Below, in pieces: positions 8,907-17,941 of a DNA stretch of 64,000 nt (positions within the stretch are counted from its first letter, which is position 1; each line of letters begins with the position of its first letter). Location: contig NZ_JAZHSB010000001.1 of NCBI RefSeq assembly GCF_036924715.1, forward strand, positions 2,471,001-2,535,000. The letters run 5' to 3'. The notes beneath the pieces were generated by a model. That model did no database searches. It was given only the letters and a program-made list of their open reading frames with translations, and was not told the DNA's origin. The position numbers and the translations under genes are program-made. Origin of the DNA: Bradyrhizobium sp. AZCC 1721. GTDB lineage: Bacteria; Pseudomonadota; Alphaproteobacteria; Rhizobiales; Xanthobacteraceae.

Positions 8907-9776
8907 ATGACCACGCTATTCACCATCCTGTTCGACGGTGTCGCCTACGGCATGCTGCTGTTCGTGCTCGCCTGCGGGCTGGCGGTGACACTCGGGTTGA
9001 TGAATTTTGTCAATCTGGCTCATGGCGCCTTCGCCATGACCGGCGGCTATATCTGCGCGGTGCTGGTCAACAACCAGGGTTGGCCGTTCTTTTCCGCGCT
9101 GCCGCTGGCCTTTGTTACGGCTGCGCTGGTTGGCGTGGCGCTGGAGCGCACGCTCTATCGCCACCTCTACACCCGCAGCCATCTCGACCAGGTGCTGTTC
9201 ACGATCGGCCTCACCTTCATGTCGGTGGCGGCAGTCGATTACATCATGGGATCGTCGCGGATTTTCATCAAACTGCCGGCGGCGCTGGAGGGACAGTTCG
9301 ACTTCTTCGGCGTCGGCATCGGCCGCTACCGGCTGATGATCATCGTGATCTGCGGCCTGCTCACGGTGGCGCTGCAATTGATTTTGGCGAAAACCCGTTT
9401 CGGCAGCCGCCTGCGCGCAGCGGTGGACGATCCGCGCGCCGCTAGCGGCCTCGGCATCAACGTGCCGCAGGTGTTTGCGTTCACCTTCGCCTTTGGCTGC
9501 GGCCTTGCCGGCCTCGGCGGTGCGCTGAGCGCCGAGATCCTCGGGCTTGATCCGTATTTTCCGCTAAAATTCATGATCTACTTTTTGATCGTGGTCACCG
9601 TAGGCGGCTCCTCCAGTATCACCGGGCCGTTCCTGGCATCGCTGCTGCTCGGCATCGGCGACGTCGCCGGCAAATATTACGTGCCGAAGATGGGACCGTT
9701 CGTCATCTACACCATCATGATCGTTATCCTGATCTGGCGTCCGAACGGTCTGTTCGGCCGCGCCGCCGCGCGATGA
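8907..9776 (+). CDS. livH: Branched-chain amino acid-type ABC transporter permease (LivH family)
   Basis: A 289-residue inner-membrane protein with about eight hydrophobic segments. The first is followed by the LivH-type region GLMNFVNLAHGAFAMTGGY. The cytoplasmic coupling loop contains GSRLRAAVDDPRAASGLGINV, and the C-terminal half has VTVGGSSSITGPFLASLLLG. With LivM it forms the translocation pore that receives ligand from the protein encoded at 7555. The start codon at 8907 follows the hairpin repeat; no strong ribosome binding site is obvious. The next permease follows after seven bases. Confidence 0.92.
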   Translation: MTTLFTILFDGVAYGMLLFVLACGLAVTLGLMNFVNLAHGAFAMTGGYICAVLVNNQGWPFFSALPLAFVTAALVGVALERTLYRHLYTRSHLDQVLFTIGLTFMSVAAVDYIMGSSRIFIKLPAALEGQFDFFGVGIGRYRLMIIVICGLLTVALQLILAKTRFGSRLRAAVDDPRAASGLGINVPQVFAFTFAFGCGLAGLGGALSAEILGLDPYFPLKFMIYFLIVVTVGGSSSITGPFLASLLLGIGDVAGKYYVPKMGPFVIYTIMIVILIWRPNGLFGRAAAR

Positions 9777-9783
9777 GTCCGCG

Positions 9784-10815
9784 ATGACCGCAGCCTCCGA
9801 CGTCTCATCCCATGCCATCGCCCGCGCCCGCTGGCGCCCGGCCGAGATCGCGTTCTGGATTCTCGCGCTGTCCTGCGCGTTCCTGTTTCCGTCCCGCTAT
9901 CTGATCATGACCGATATCTTGCGGCTGGCGTTGTTCACGCTGTCGCTCGATCTGATCCTCGGCTACGCCGGCATTGTCTCGCTGGGGCACGCCGCGTTCT
10001 TTGGCGTCGGCGCCTATTCGGCCGGGCTGCTGGCGCTGCATGGCATCATCAACGAGCCGGTAATCGCGCTGGTCGTCGCCGGCCTCGTCGCCATGGTGCT
10101 CGGTTTCCTCACCAGTTTCCTCGTCATCCGCGGCGTCGACCTCACACGGCTGATGGTGACGCTCGGCATTGCGCTGCTGCTCGAAGCGCTGGCGGAACGG
10201 TTCTCCAATATCACCGGCGGCACCGACGGGCTGCAGGGCATCGAGATGCAGCCGATCCTCGGCCTGTTTGCGTTCGACATGTTCGGCAAGACCGGATTCT
10301 TCTATTCGCTGATCGTGCTGTTCCTGCTGTTTCTGCTGGCGCGGCGGATCGTGAATTCGCCGTTCGGCCTGTCGCTGCGCGCGATCAAGAATAATCCGCT
10401 GCGGGCGTCGGCCATCGGCGTGCCCGTCAACCGACGCCTGATCGCGATCTATACGATCGCCGCGTTCTACGCCGGCATTGCCGGGGCGCTGTTCACCCAG
10501 ACCACGGCGCTGGCCTCGCTCGACGTGTTCGCGTTCGAGCGCTCGGCCGATCTGATGCTGGTGCTCGTGATCGGCGGCACCGGCTATCTCTATGGCGGGC
10601 TGATCGGCGCCGTCGTGTTCAAGATGCTGCAGGAGCTGTTTCAGACCATCACGCCGCAATACTGGCTGTTCTGGATCGGTCTCGTGCTGGTCGTGATGGT
10701 GTTGATCGGCCGCGAACGCATCCATCGCTGGGTGCTTTGGGGGCCGAACCTCGTCATCCGTCAGGTCTTCGGACGCAAGGCCGTCGTGGCCGTTCCCGAA
10801 AGTGATGCGCCATGA
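9784..10815 (+). CDS. livM: Branched-chain amino acid-type ABC transporter permease (LivM family)
   Basis: A 343-residue inner-membrane permease. The family signature GYAGIVSLGHAAFFGVGAYSAG comes early, and the coupling-helix region SPFGLSLRAIKNNPLRASAIGVPVNRR lies in the second half, followed by VIGGTGYLYGGLIGAV. It pairs with the LivH-type subunit. Its stop codon overlaps the start of the ATPase gene (ATGA at 10812), indicating translational coupling. The substrate specificity cannot be read from the permease. Confidence 0.92.
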   Translation: MTAASDVSSHAIARARWRPAEIAFWILALSCAFLFPSRYLIMTDILRLALFTLSLDLILGYAGIVSLGHAAFFGVGAYSAGLLALHGIINEPVIALVVAGLVAMVLGFLTSFLVIRGVDLTRLMVTLGIALLLEALAERFSNITGGTDGLQGIEMQPILGLFAFDMFGKTGFFYSLIVLFLLFLLARRIVNSPFGLSLRAIKNNPLRASAIGVPVNRRLIAIYTIAAFYAGIAGALFTQTTALASLDVFAFERSADLMLVLVIGGTGYLYGGLIGAVVFKMLQELFQTITPQYWLFWIGLVLVVMVLIGRERIHRWVLWGPNLVIRQVFGRKAVVAVPESDAP

Positions 10816-11564
10816 CGATCGCGCTCGAAACCAGGGGGCTGGAAAAATCCTTCGGCGGCTTGCGGGTCACGCGCGAGCTGTCGCTGAAGGTGGAGCAGGG
10901 CGCTCGCCATGCCCTGATCGGGCCCAACGGCGCCGGCAAGACCACCGTCATCAATTTGCTGACCGGCGTGCTCAAGCCCAATGCGGGACGGATCCTGCTC
11001 GAGGGCAACGACATCACCGATTTGCCGGTGCACAAGCGAGTGCTGCGTGGGCTGTCGCGCACCTTCCAGATCAATCAGCTCTATGCCGACCTGACCCCGC
11101 TCGAAACGGTCGGGCTCGCCGTCTCGGAACGTCTCGGCCGCGGCGTAGACTGGTGGCGGCGGATGGGCACGCGCGACGAGGTCAATCAGGAGGTCGCGGA
11201 AACGCTGGGACGTTTTCATTTGCTTGACGTAATGAACGAGCGCACCGCGACGCTGCCTTACGGCAAACAGCGCCTGCTCGAGATCGCTGTCGCCATTGCA
11301 ACCCGGCCCCGCGTGCTGCTGCTCGACGAGCCCGCTGCCGGTGTGCCCGAGAGCGAGCGTCACGATATTCTGGCGGCGGTCGCTGCCCTGCCGCGCGACG
11401 TCACGGTGCTGCTGATCGAGCACGACATGGATCTGGTGTTCTCCTTCGCCGACCGTATCTCGGTGCTGGTCAACGGCGCCATGCTGGTGGAAGGCCCGCC
11501 GGACGAAGTGGCGCGCGATCCGCAAGTGAAGGCGGTCTATCTCGGCGAGGCGGCCCATGCCTGA
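10812..11564 (+). CDS. livG: ABC transporter ATP-binding protein (LivG family)
   Basis: A 250-residue ATPase. Walker A is GPNGAGKTT near residue 37, the ABC signature is LPYGKQRLLEIA (a variant common in LivG proteins), and Walker B is VLLLDEPAAGV, followed by the H-loop IEHDMDLVF. The usual segment after Walker B (GLNPxE) reads GVPESE here. It powers the LivH/LivM pore together with the LivF-type ATPase, whose start overlaps its end by eight bases. Confidence 0.92.
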   Translation: MTIALETRGLEKSFGGLRVTRELSLKVEQGARHALIGPNGAGKTTVINLLTGVLKPNAGRILLEGNDITDLPVHKRVLRGLSRTFQINQLYADLTPLETVGLAVSERLGRGVDWWRRMGTRDEVNQEVAETLGRFHLLDVMNERTATLPYGKQRLLEIAVAIATRPRVLLLDEPAAGVPESERHDILAAVAALPRDVTVLLIEHDMDLVFSFADRISVLVNGAMLVEGPPDEVARDPQVKAVYLGEAAHA

Positions 11565-12273
11565 GCTTCTCGCCATCGATGCCTTGCGCGCCGGCTACGG
11601 CGAAGCCGTGGTGTTGCCTTCGATGTCGCTGTCGCTGGGCGAGGGTCAGGTGCTGGCGCTGCTGGGGCGCAACGGCACCGGCAAGACCACGCTGATCAAT
11701 TCGATCGTCGGCATCACCCGCCGTTTCGGCGGCACGATTGCGCTCGGCGGGCTCGACATCACCGCGATGCGCCCGGACCAGCGGGCGCGGGCCGGGATCG
11801 GCTGGGTACCGCAGGAACGCAACATCTTTCGCTCGCTGACGGTCGAGGAGAACATGACCGCGGTGGCCCAGCCCGGACTATGGACCGTGGAGAAAGTCTA
11901 CGAGATGTTTCCGCGGCTGAAGGAGCGCCGCAACAATTTTGGCAACCAGCTTTCCGGCGGCGAGCAGCAGATGCTGGCGATCGGCCGCGCACTGACCCTC
12001 AATCCCAAGGTGTTGCTGCTGGACGAGCCGACCGAGGGACTGGCGCCGATCATCGTTGAAGAACTGTTAAGGGCGCTCGGCACCATCACCCGGGCAGGCG
12101 GCATCTGCTCGGTTATCGTCGAGCAGAATGCGCAAAAGATTTTGGGGCTGGCCGATCGGGTTGTGATATTGGAACGCGGCGCAATCGTGCATGATGCGGC
12201 AAGCCACGCGTTGAAGGCCGATCCCGCCGTGCTCGAACGCTATCTCGGCGTCGCCGGCGCGGCCGCCCACTAG
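11557..12273 (+). CDS. livF: ABC transporter ATP-binding protein (LivF family)
   Basis: A 238-residue ATPase with Walker A GRNGTGKTT, Q-loop WVPQERNIFRSLTVEEN, canonical signature LSGGEQQMLAIGRAL, Walker B VLLLDEPTEGLAP and the late VEQNAQKILGLADR typical of LivF. It is the second ATPase of the operon and overlaps livG by eight bases. The MetE-like gene follows after nineteen bases and is probably co-transcribed. Confidence 0.92.
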   Translation: MPELLAIDALRAGYGEAVVLPSMSLSLGEGQVLALLGRNGTGKTTLINSIVGITRRFGGTIALGGLDITAMRPDQRARAGIGWVPQERNIFRSLTVEENMTAVAQPGLWTVEKVYEMFPRLKERRNNFGNQLSGGEQQMLAIGRALTLNPKVLLLDEPTEGLAPIIVEELLRALGTITRAGGICSVIVEQNAQKILGLADRVVILERGAIVHDAASHALKADPAVLERYLGVAGAAAH

Positions 12274-12292
12274 ATTTATGGGAGTTGAGACC

Positions 12293-13414
12293 ATGCAGAG
12301 AACAAAGCCCCCGTTCCGCGCCGACGAGGTCGGCAGTCTGTTGCGTCCGCCGCGCATCAAGGAAGCGCGCGCCAAGCTGGAGAAGGGTGAGATCACAGCG
12401 GAGGACCTGCGCAAGGCCGAGGACCTCGAGATCGAAAAGGTCGTGCACAAGCAGGCCTCGATCGGGCTGAAGCTCGCGACCGATGGCGAGTTCCGCCGCT
12501 CCTGGTGGCATTTCGACTTTCTTAGCCATCTCACCGGCTGTGAGCTGTTCCACCCCGAAACGGGCATCCAGTTCGCCGGCGTGGAAACGAGGCACGACGC
12601 CGTCCGCGTGATCGGCAAGCTCGACTTCCCGGACAATCATCCGATGCTGGATCACTTCCGCTTCCTGAAGAAGCATGCTGATACAGCTCACGTCACGCCG
12701 AAGATGACGATCCCGTCGCCCGCTGTGCTGCATTTCCGCGGCGGCCGCAAGTCGATCTCGAAGGAGGTCTATCCCGATCTCGAGGAGTTCTTCCTCGACC
12801 TCGGCAAGACCTATCGCAAGGCGGTGAAGGCGTTTTATGACGCCGGCTGCCGTTACCTGCAATTCGACGACACCGTATGGGCCTATCTCTGCTCGCAGGA
12901 CGAACTGCAGAAGGCGCGCGATCGCGGCGACAACCCCGACGGCCTGCAGGAAATCTATGCGCGCGTCATCAACTATGCGCTTGCGGAGCGCCCGGCCGAC
13001 ATGGTGATCACGACGCACGTCTGTCGCGGCAATTTCCGCTCCACCTGGATTTCGTCCGGCGGCTACGAGCCGGTGGCCGAGACCATGCTGGCTGGCACCA
13101 ACTACGACGGCTATTTCCTCGAATATGATTCCGACCGCGCCGGCGGCTTCGAGCCGCTGCGCTACCTGCCGAAGGGCAACAAGGTGGTCGTGGTCGGCGT
13201 CATCACCTCGAAGTTCGGCGAGCTCGAGAAGAAGGACGACGTCAAGCGCCGCCTCGATGAGGCCGCCAAGTTCGCCCCGCTCGACCAGCTCGCAGTATCG
13301 CCGCAATGCGGCTTTGCCTCGACCGAGGAAGGCAACATCCTCTCCGAGGAAGAGCAGTGGGCCAAGCTCAGCCTCGCGGTGGAAGTGGCGAACGAGGTAT
13401 GGGGGAAGTCGTAG
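12293..13414 (+). CDS. Cobalamin-independent methionine synthase C-terminal-domain protein (short MetE-like methyltransferase)
   Basis: A 373-residue protein corresponding only to the catalytic half of MetE (COG0620 type); full MetE is about twice as long. The zinc ligands expected for thiol activation are all visible: His and Cys in TTHVCRGNF, Glu in YFLEYDSDRAGG and Cys in SPQCGFAS. The start is taken at 12293 because GGGAG at 12280-12284 is correctly spaced; ATG 12278 is an alternative. Short members of this family transfer methyl groups to homocysteine or related thiols from donors that are often not known. It is the last gene of the transporter operon and is followed by the HTH-Rossmann protein, metK and ahcY, so a role in the methyl cycle is a reasonable inference. 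The methyl donor is unknown. Confidence 0.85.
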   Translation: MQRTKPPFRADEVGSLLRPPRIKEARAKLEKGEITAEDLRKAEDLEIEKVVHKQASIGLKLATDGEFRRSWWHFDFLSHLTGCELFHPETGIQFAGVETRHDAVRVIGKLDFPDNHPMLDHFRFLKKHADTAHVTPKMTIPSPAVLHFRGGRKSISKEVYPDLEEFFLDLGKTYRKAVKAFYDAGCRYLQFDDTVWAYLCSQDELQKARDRGDNPDGLQEIYARVINYALAERPADMVITTHVCRGNFRSTWISSGGYEPVAETMLAGTNYDGYFLEYDSDRAGGFEPLRYLPKGNKVVVVGVITSKFGELEKKDDVKRRLDEAAKFAPLDQLAVSPQCGFASTEEGNILSEEEQWAKLSLAVEVANEVWGKS

Positions 13415-13424
13415 GCTCTCGGCC

Positions 13425-13469
13425 GTCATTACGCGGAGCGTGAGCGGCGGGCGTTCGCCTCGCAATGAC
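13425..13469. repeat. Short inverted repeat (GTCATT...AATGAC family)
   Basis: GTCATT at 13425 and AATGAC ending at 13469 bracket a GC-rich segment with an imperfect stem (GCGGAGCGTGAGCGGCGG...CGCCTCGC). This is a REP-like unit between the MetE-like gene and the HTH-Rossmann gene. It could form a stem-loop in the transcript, but there is no T-run for a terminator. Confidence 0.55.
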
Positions 13470-13573
13470 AGCGCTTGGGCCGGGCAGGGATTCATTTCCC
13501 CCAGTGGGCAGATGGTGGTAGGACAACCTGGCCAGCTACCGCTGCCCACCACGACTTCCCAAGCCCCGGCCCG

Positions 13574-14926
13574 ATGAAAAACGACCAGATCCTCAGCCAG
13601 ATCACCGAGTTCTGCCGCCAGGCCGACATGGCGGAGACGACGTTCGGACGCCGGGCGGTCAACGACGGCAAGCTGGTGCAGCGGCTGCGCGAGGGCAAGC
13701 GCATCACTATCGATACTCTGGACCGCATCCAGGCCTTTATCGCGGCGTCCACCGGCACGCTGCCGCCGCCGCGCGGCCTTGAAGTGCCGCCCGAAAAGCG
13801 CGATCCCCGGGGCAATTTCCGCTTCTTCGAGAACCGGCAGAAATACCTGCTGTTCGTGCATACCTGCAGCGAAAAGCGGGTGATTGCCGAGCGGGTGGCG
13901 CTGGAATTGTCCAGCCTGCATCCGCGGCCGCCGGCGCTCAGGGTATTCGACGCGGGAGTCGGAGACGGCACGGTGCTCGCGCGGGTGATGCGCTCGATGC
14001 ACGGCCGTTTCCCCCATATGCCGTTCTATATCGCCGGCAAGGAGTTGAGCCTGGAGGACGTACGCCTTACGCTCGACAAGGTGCCAGACCGGCTGTTCGA
14101 GCACCCGGCGACCGTCATCGTCCTGACCAACATGCACTATGCGGAGGCGCCCTGGCTGACGCCGGCCTCGCCTGCGGCAGCCGCGGGCATGATCTGGCAC
14201 GAAGTGGCCCTGCGGGGGGCCTCGTCGGGGGAATTCGAGGCCCAGATCGCCGAATTGGGGCCGTTTCTGGAACAGAACTGGCGCGCCAATATCAGCCCTA
14301 AATCGGGCATGCCGATCTATGAGCGGCCGGTGGCGCTGGTGCTGTACCGGGAGGACCACCGGTTCCTGCTTGATTCGATCATCCCACGGGCCGGTCGGAC
14401 CGAGGCCAATTTCGACCTTGTGATCGCTTCCCAGCCCTATCGGGCAAAATCCTCTGTGAATTTCCGCGCCAAGCGGATCATTGCACCGCTGGCCCGGTCG
14501 CTTCGGGCAGGGGGCCGATTGATTGGAATTCACTCCCACGGGCAGGATCCAGGCCTGGAAATCATCCAGTCCGTCTGGCCGGGAGAAAATCCTTTCGCCG
14601 TGAGCCGTCATGAGCTATTGCGCGCGGTGAAATACGAGCTGGGGTCGGCCGGGCGGGACCTTAATTTTAATGCCTACGCCGATAACCGTTCCATCTTCCG
14701 TTATGATATGGAAGCGCTGCCCAACGAGGTCACCGGCTCGATCGGAACCTCGACGGCCTTTGCAGCGTGGAATGCGGCGGTGTATGTCGCCCAGATCGAA
14801 GACGACCGGTTGACCGAAATGACTGAAAACAGCCGGACGCTCGATGCCACCAGAGAGGTTCTGCGCAAGCATAACGGGCTTTGGTTTTACGACGAATCCT
14901 ACGTCATTTCGCGACGTCGCGACTGA
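13574..14926 (+). CDS. HTH-like plus Rossmann-fold (SAM methyltransferase-like) protein, copy 1
   Basis: A 450-residue protein of unknown function. Residues ~1-57 form a small helical domain (TFGRRAVNDGKLVQRLREGKRI) that reads like a helix-turn-helix of the repressor type. A block FRFFENRQKYLLFVHTCSEK follows. Next comes a glycine-rich nucleotide-binding strand LRVFDAGVGDGTVLARVMR near residue 120, resembling motif I of SAM-dependent methyltransferases. Further on are DLVIASQPYRAKS and LRAGGRLIGIHSHGQDPG. A close paralogue lies at 47750-49225. Both sit beside methyl-cycle genes; here metK starts sixty bases downstream. The ATG at 13574 gives the same N-terminus as the paralogue, though the ribosome binding site is weak. 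Methyltransferase activity is inferred from motif I only; no substrate is known. Confidence 0.75.
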   Translation: MKNDQILSQITEFCRQADMAETTFGRRAVNDGKLVQRLREGKRITIDTLDRIQAFIAASTGTLPPPRGLEVPPEKRDPRGNFRFFENRQKYLLFVHTCSEKRVIAERVALELSSLHPRPPALRVFDAGVGDGTVLARVMRSMHGRFPHMPFYIAGKELSLEDVRLTLDKVPDRLFEHPATVIVLTNMHYAEAPWLTPASPAAAAGMIWHEVALRGASSGEFEAQIAELGPFLEQNWRANISPKSGMPIYERPVALVLYREDHRFLLDSIIPRAGRTEANFDLVIASQPYRAKSSVNFRAKRIIAPLARSLRAGGRLIGIHSHGQDPGLEIIQSVWPGENPFAVSRHELLRAVKYELGSAGRDLNFNAYADNRSIFRYDMEALPNEVTGSIGTSTAFAAWNAAVYVAQIEDDRLTEMTENSRTLDATREVLRKHNGLWFYDESYVISRRRD

Positions 14927-14986
14927 CATTCCAGGATACACAACACAGACAGCCGCCGGGGTCCGGCGGGAACAAGGGGTTTGTTG

Positions 14987-16180
14987 ATGCGCGCCTCCTA
15001 TCTCTTCACCAGCGAGTCGGTTTCCGAGGGTCATCCGGACAAGGTTTGCGATCGAATCTCGGACGAGATCGTCGACCTGTTCTACCGGGAAGGCCCGAAG
15101 GCGGGCATCGACCCCTGGCAGATCCGCGCGGCCTGCGAAACGCTTGCCACCACCAACAAGGTCGTCATCGCTGGCGAAACGCGCGGCCCGGAATCGGTCA
15201 CCAATGAACAGATCGAAAACACCGTGCGCGAGGCGATCAAGGACATCGGCTACGAGCAGGAGGGTTTCCACTGGAAGACCGCCGACATTGAAATCCTGCT
15301 GCATCCGCAGTCCGCTGACATCGCGCAGGGCGTCGACGCCAAGCAGCCCAGCAACCAGGAAGAGGGCGCGGGCGACCAGGGCATCATGTTCGGCTACGCC
15401 ACCAACGAGACGCCTGACCTGATGCCGGCGCCGATCTTCTACGCCCACAAGATCCTTCGGTTGATTTCCGAAGCGCGCCACTCCGGCCGCGAGAAGGTTC
15501 TGGGTCCGGACTCCAAGAGCCAGGTCACCGTGCAGTACGAGAACGGCAAGCCGGTCGGCGTGCGCGAGATCGTGGTCTCGCACCAGCATCTGGTCGAGGA
15601 CCTCACCTCCAATCAGATTCGTGACATCGTCGAACCCTATGTCCGCGAGGCGCTGCCGAAGGAATGGATCAACGGCAAGACCATCTGGCACATCAATCCG
15701 ACCGGAAAATTCTACATCGGCGGTCCCGACGGCGATTCCGGTCTTACCGGCCGAAAGATCATCGTCGATACGTATGGCGGCGCGGCCCCGCATGGCGGCG
15801 GCGCCTTCTCCGGCAAGGACCCGACCAAGGTCGACCGTTCGGCCGCCTATGCCGCGCGTTATGTCGCCAAGAACATCGTCGCCGCCGGTCTCGCCGACCG
15901 CTGCACCCTGCAGCTCGCTTACGCGATCGGTGTGGCGCGTCCGCTGTCGATCTATATCGATACCCACGGCACTGGAAAGGTGCCGGAAGACCAGCTCGAG
16001 CAGGCAGCCGCGAAGGCGATGGATTTGACGCCGCGCGGCATCCGCACCCATCTCGATCTCAATCGCCCGATTTACGCGCGTACCGCAGCCTACGGCCATT
16101 TCGGTCGCACGCCCGATAATGAAGGCGGCTTCTCCTGGGAGAAGACCGATCTGGTCGAACCGCTCAAGCGCGCGGTTTAG
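14987..16180 (+). CDS. metK: S-adenosylmethionine synthase
   Basis: MetK makes S-adenosylmethionine from methionine and ATP. The 397-residue protein opens with [19 protein letters not shown], whose His binds ATP phosphate. It contains [19 protein letters not shown], the P-loop-like [22 protein letters not shown], and [17 protein letters not shown]. The start is ATG 14987, preceded by AAGGGG; two upstream TTG codons in frame are unlikely starts. The alphaproteobacterial insertion between the first strands gives a normal length for the group. The gene is flanked by the HTH-Rossmann gene and ahcY, forming an activated-methyl block. Confidence 0.96.
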   Translation: MRASYLFTSESVSEGHPDKVCDRISDEIVDLFYREGPKAGIDPWQIRAACETLATTNKVVIAGETRGPESVTNEQIENTVREAIKDIGYEQEGFHWKTADIEILLHPQSADIAQGVDAKQPSNQEEGAGDQGIMFGYATNETPDLMPAPIFYAHKILRLISEARHSGREKVLGPDSKSQVTVQYENGKPVGVREIVVSHQHLVEDLTSNQIRDIVEPYVREALPKEWINGKTIWHINPTGKFYIGGPDGDSGLTGRKIIVDTYGGAAPHGGGAFSGKDPTKVDRSAAYAARYVAKNIVAAGLADRCTLQLAYAIGVARPLSIYIDTHGTGKVPEDQLEQAAAKAMDLTPRGIRTHLDLNRPIYARTAAYGHFGRTPDNEGGFSWEKTDLVEPLKRAV

Positions 16181-16191
16181 TCTTAACAGCA

Positions 16192-16283
16192 TCATTCCGG
16201 GGCACCGCGATAGCGGTGAACCCGGAATCTTTTTCCATGATTTCGAGATTCCGGGTTCGCGGCTCACGCGCGCCCCGGAATGA
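16192..16283. repeat. Long inverted repeat between metK and ahcY
   Basis: TCATTCCGGGGCACCGCGAT starts at 16192, and an almost exactly complementary arm ends CGCCCCGGAATGA at 16283, with AATCTTTTTCCATG in the loop region. It would form a hairpin about 90 bases long in RNA. Partial copies of the same arm (CATTCCGGGGC) occur at 8742, 33871 and 40341. It fills most of the leader of ahcY. Confidence 0.85.
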
Positions 16284-16309
16284 CGAGCTCAAACAGAGGG
16301 AAACTCCCC

Positions 16310-17743
16310 ATGACCACCGCCGCCGCCAAGAAGCCCGCCTTCACCGACTACATCGTCAAGGACATTTCGCTCGCCGAATTCGGCCGCAAGGAAATCTCGC
16401 TGGCCGAGACCGAGATGCCGGGCCTGATGGCGACGCGCGAGGAATACGGTCCGAAGCAGCCGCTGAAGGGCGCTCGCATCGCCGGCTCCCTGCACATGAC
16501 GATCCAGACCGCGGTCTTGATCGAGACGCTGGCCGCACTCGGCGCCGACATCCGCTGGGTGTCGTGCAACATCTATTCGACGCAGGACCATGCGGCTGCC
16601 GCGATCGCCGCCGCCGGCATTCCGGTGTTTGCGGTGAAGGGCGAGACGCTCGCCGAATACTGGGACTACACCGCAAAGCTGTTCGACTGGCACGGCGGCG
16701 GCACGCCCAACATGATCCTCGATGACGGCGGCGATGCCACCATGCTGGTGCATGCCGGCTTCCGCGCCGAGCAGGGCGATACCGCCTTCCTCGACAAGCC
16801 GACTTCGGAGGAGGAGGAAATCTTCTATGCGCTCGTCAAGCGCCTCCTGAAGGAGAAGCCGAAGGGTTACTTCGCCGAGATCGCCAAGAACATCAAGGGC
16901 GTCTCGGAGGAGACCACCACGGGCGTGCATCGCCTCTACGATATGGCGAACAAGGGCACGCTGTTGTTCCCCGCCATCAACGTCAACGACAGCGTGACGA
17001 AATCGAAATTCGACAATCTCTATGGTTGCCGCGAGTCGCTGGTCGACGGCATCCGCCGCGGCACCGACGTTATGATGTCCGGCAAGACCGCGATGGTGGC
17101 GGGCTTCGGCGATGTCGGCAAGGGCTCGGCGGCGTCGCTGCGCCAGGCCGGCTGCCGCGTCATGGTCTCCGAAGTCGATCCGATCTGCGCGCTCCAGGCG
17201 GCGATGGAAGGCTATGAAGTCACGACGATGGAAGACGCAGCGCCCCGCGCCGACATCTTCGTTACCGCGACCGGCAACAAGGACATCATCACCATCGACC
17301 ACATGCGCGCGATGAAGGATCGCGCCATCGTCTGCAACATCGGTCACTTCGATAACGAAATCCAGATCGCTGGCTTGCGTAACCTGAAGTGGACCAACAT
17401 CAAGCCGCAGGTCGACGAGATCGAATTCCCCGACAAGCACCGCATCATCCTGCTGTCGGAAGGTCGCCTCGTAAACCTCGGCAACGCCATGGGTCATCCG
17501 TCCTTCGTGATGTCGGCGTCCTTCACCAACCAGACGCTGGCGCAGATCGAACTGTTCGCCAACAACAAGGACGGCAAGTACGAGAAGAAGGTCTACGTGC
17601 TGCCGAAGACGCTCGACGAGAAGGTGGCGCGGCTGCATCTCGCCAAGATCGGCGTCAAGCTGACCGAACTGCGCAAGGACCAGGCCGACTATATCGGCGT
17701 CAAGCCGGAAGGCCCGTTCAAGTCGGATCATTACCGCTACTGA
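16310..17743 (+). CDS. ahcY: S-adenosylhomocysteine hydrolase (adenosylhomocysteinase)
   Basis: AhcY splits S-adenosylhomocysteine into adenosine and homocysteine, removing the product inhibitor of methyltransferases. The 477-residue NAD-dependent enzyme shows [33 protein letters not shown], the catalytic region [13 protein letters not shown], the NAD-binding [14 protein letters not shown] and the C-terminal Lys/Tyr-rich end KSDHYRY. The start at 16310 follows GAGGGA at 16296-16301. It lies downstream of metK behind a large hairpin and ends at a clear intrinsic terminator. Confidence 0.97.
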   Translation: MTTAAAKKPAFTDYIVKDISLAEFGRKEISLAETEMPGLMATREEYGPKQPLKGARIAGSLHMTIQTAVLIETLAALGADIRWVSCNIYSTQDHAAAAIAAAGIPVFAVKGETLAEYWDYTAKLFDWHGGGTPNMILDDGGDATMLVHAGFRAEQGDTAFLDKPTSEEEEIFYALVKRLLKEKPKGYFAEIAKNIKGVSEETTTGVHRLYDMANKGTLLFPAINVNDSVTKSKFDNLYGCRESLVDGIRRGTDVMMSGKTAMVAGFGDVGKGSAASLRQAGCRVMVSEVDPICALQAAMEGYEVTTMEDAAPRADIFVTATGNKDIITIDHMRAMKDRAIVCNIGHFDNEIQIAGLRNLKWTNIKPQVDEIEFPDKHRIILLSEGRLVNLGNAMGHPSFVMSASFTNQTLAQIELFANNKDGKYEKKVYVLPKTLDEKVARLHLAKIGVKLTELRKDQADYIGVKPEGPFKSDHYRY

Positions 17744-17778
17744 CTTCACGTCGCGGGCGACGTCCTGAAGCACTACCA

Positions 17779-17804
17779 AGCCCCGGAGCGATCCGGGGCT
17801 TTTT
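17779..17804 (+). terminator. Intrinsic terminator after ahcY
   Basis: A perfect eight-base stem AGCCCCGG / CCGGGGCT (17779-17786 and 17793-17800) with a six-base loop AGCGAT is followed directly by TTTT. It ends the metK-ahcY transcription unit about 35 bases after the ahcY stop codon. Confidence 0.85.
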
Positions 17805-17941
17805 GCTGATCGGTCGCACAACCTGCGACGGTTGAAGTTCAACGGTAAATTCCGATACAGCCTGTATCGTCGCAGCAACCTGACAATGCGAGTTGCAATT
17901 TCTGCCTGCTGGACATTACATCTGAAAGCAGGGAGATCGCC

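Noticed and set aside
12113..14611. An 832-residue open frame on the minus strand
   Set aside because: Antisense to livF, the MetE-like gene and the HTH-Rossmann gene, with no recognisable domain.
14927..14986. Possible SAM-responsive riboswitch in the short leader of metK
   Set aside because: The gap is only sixty bases. A small GC hairpin is present (GCCGCC...GGCGG), but no known SAM riboswitch core could be recognised.
16181..16309. Possible SAH riboswitch upstream of ahcY
   Set aside because: The leader is almost completely explained by a dispersed inverted repeat; no aptamer-like conserved pieces remain.
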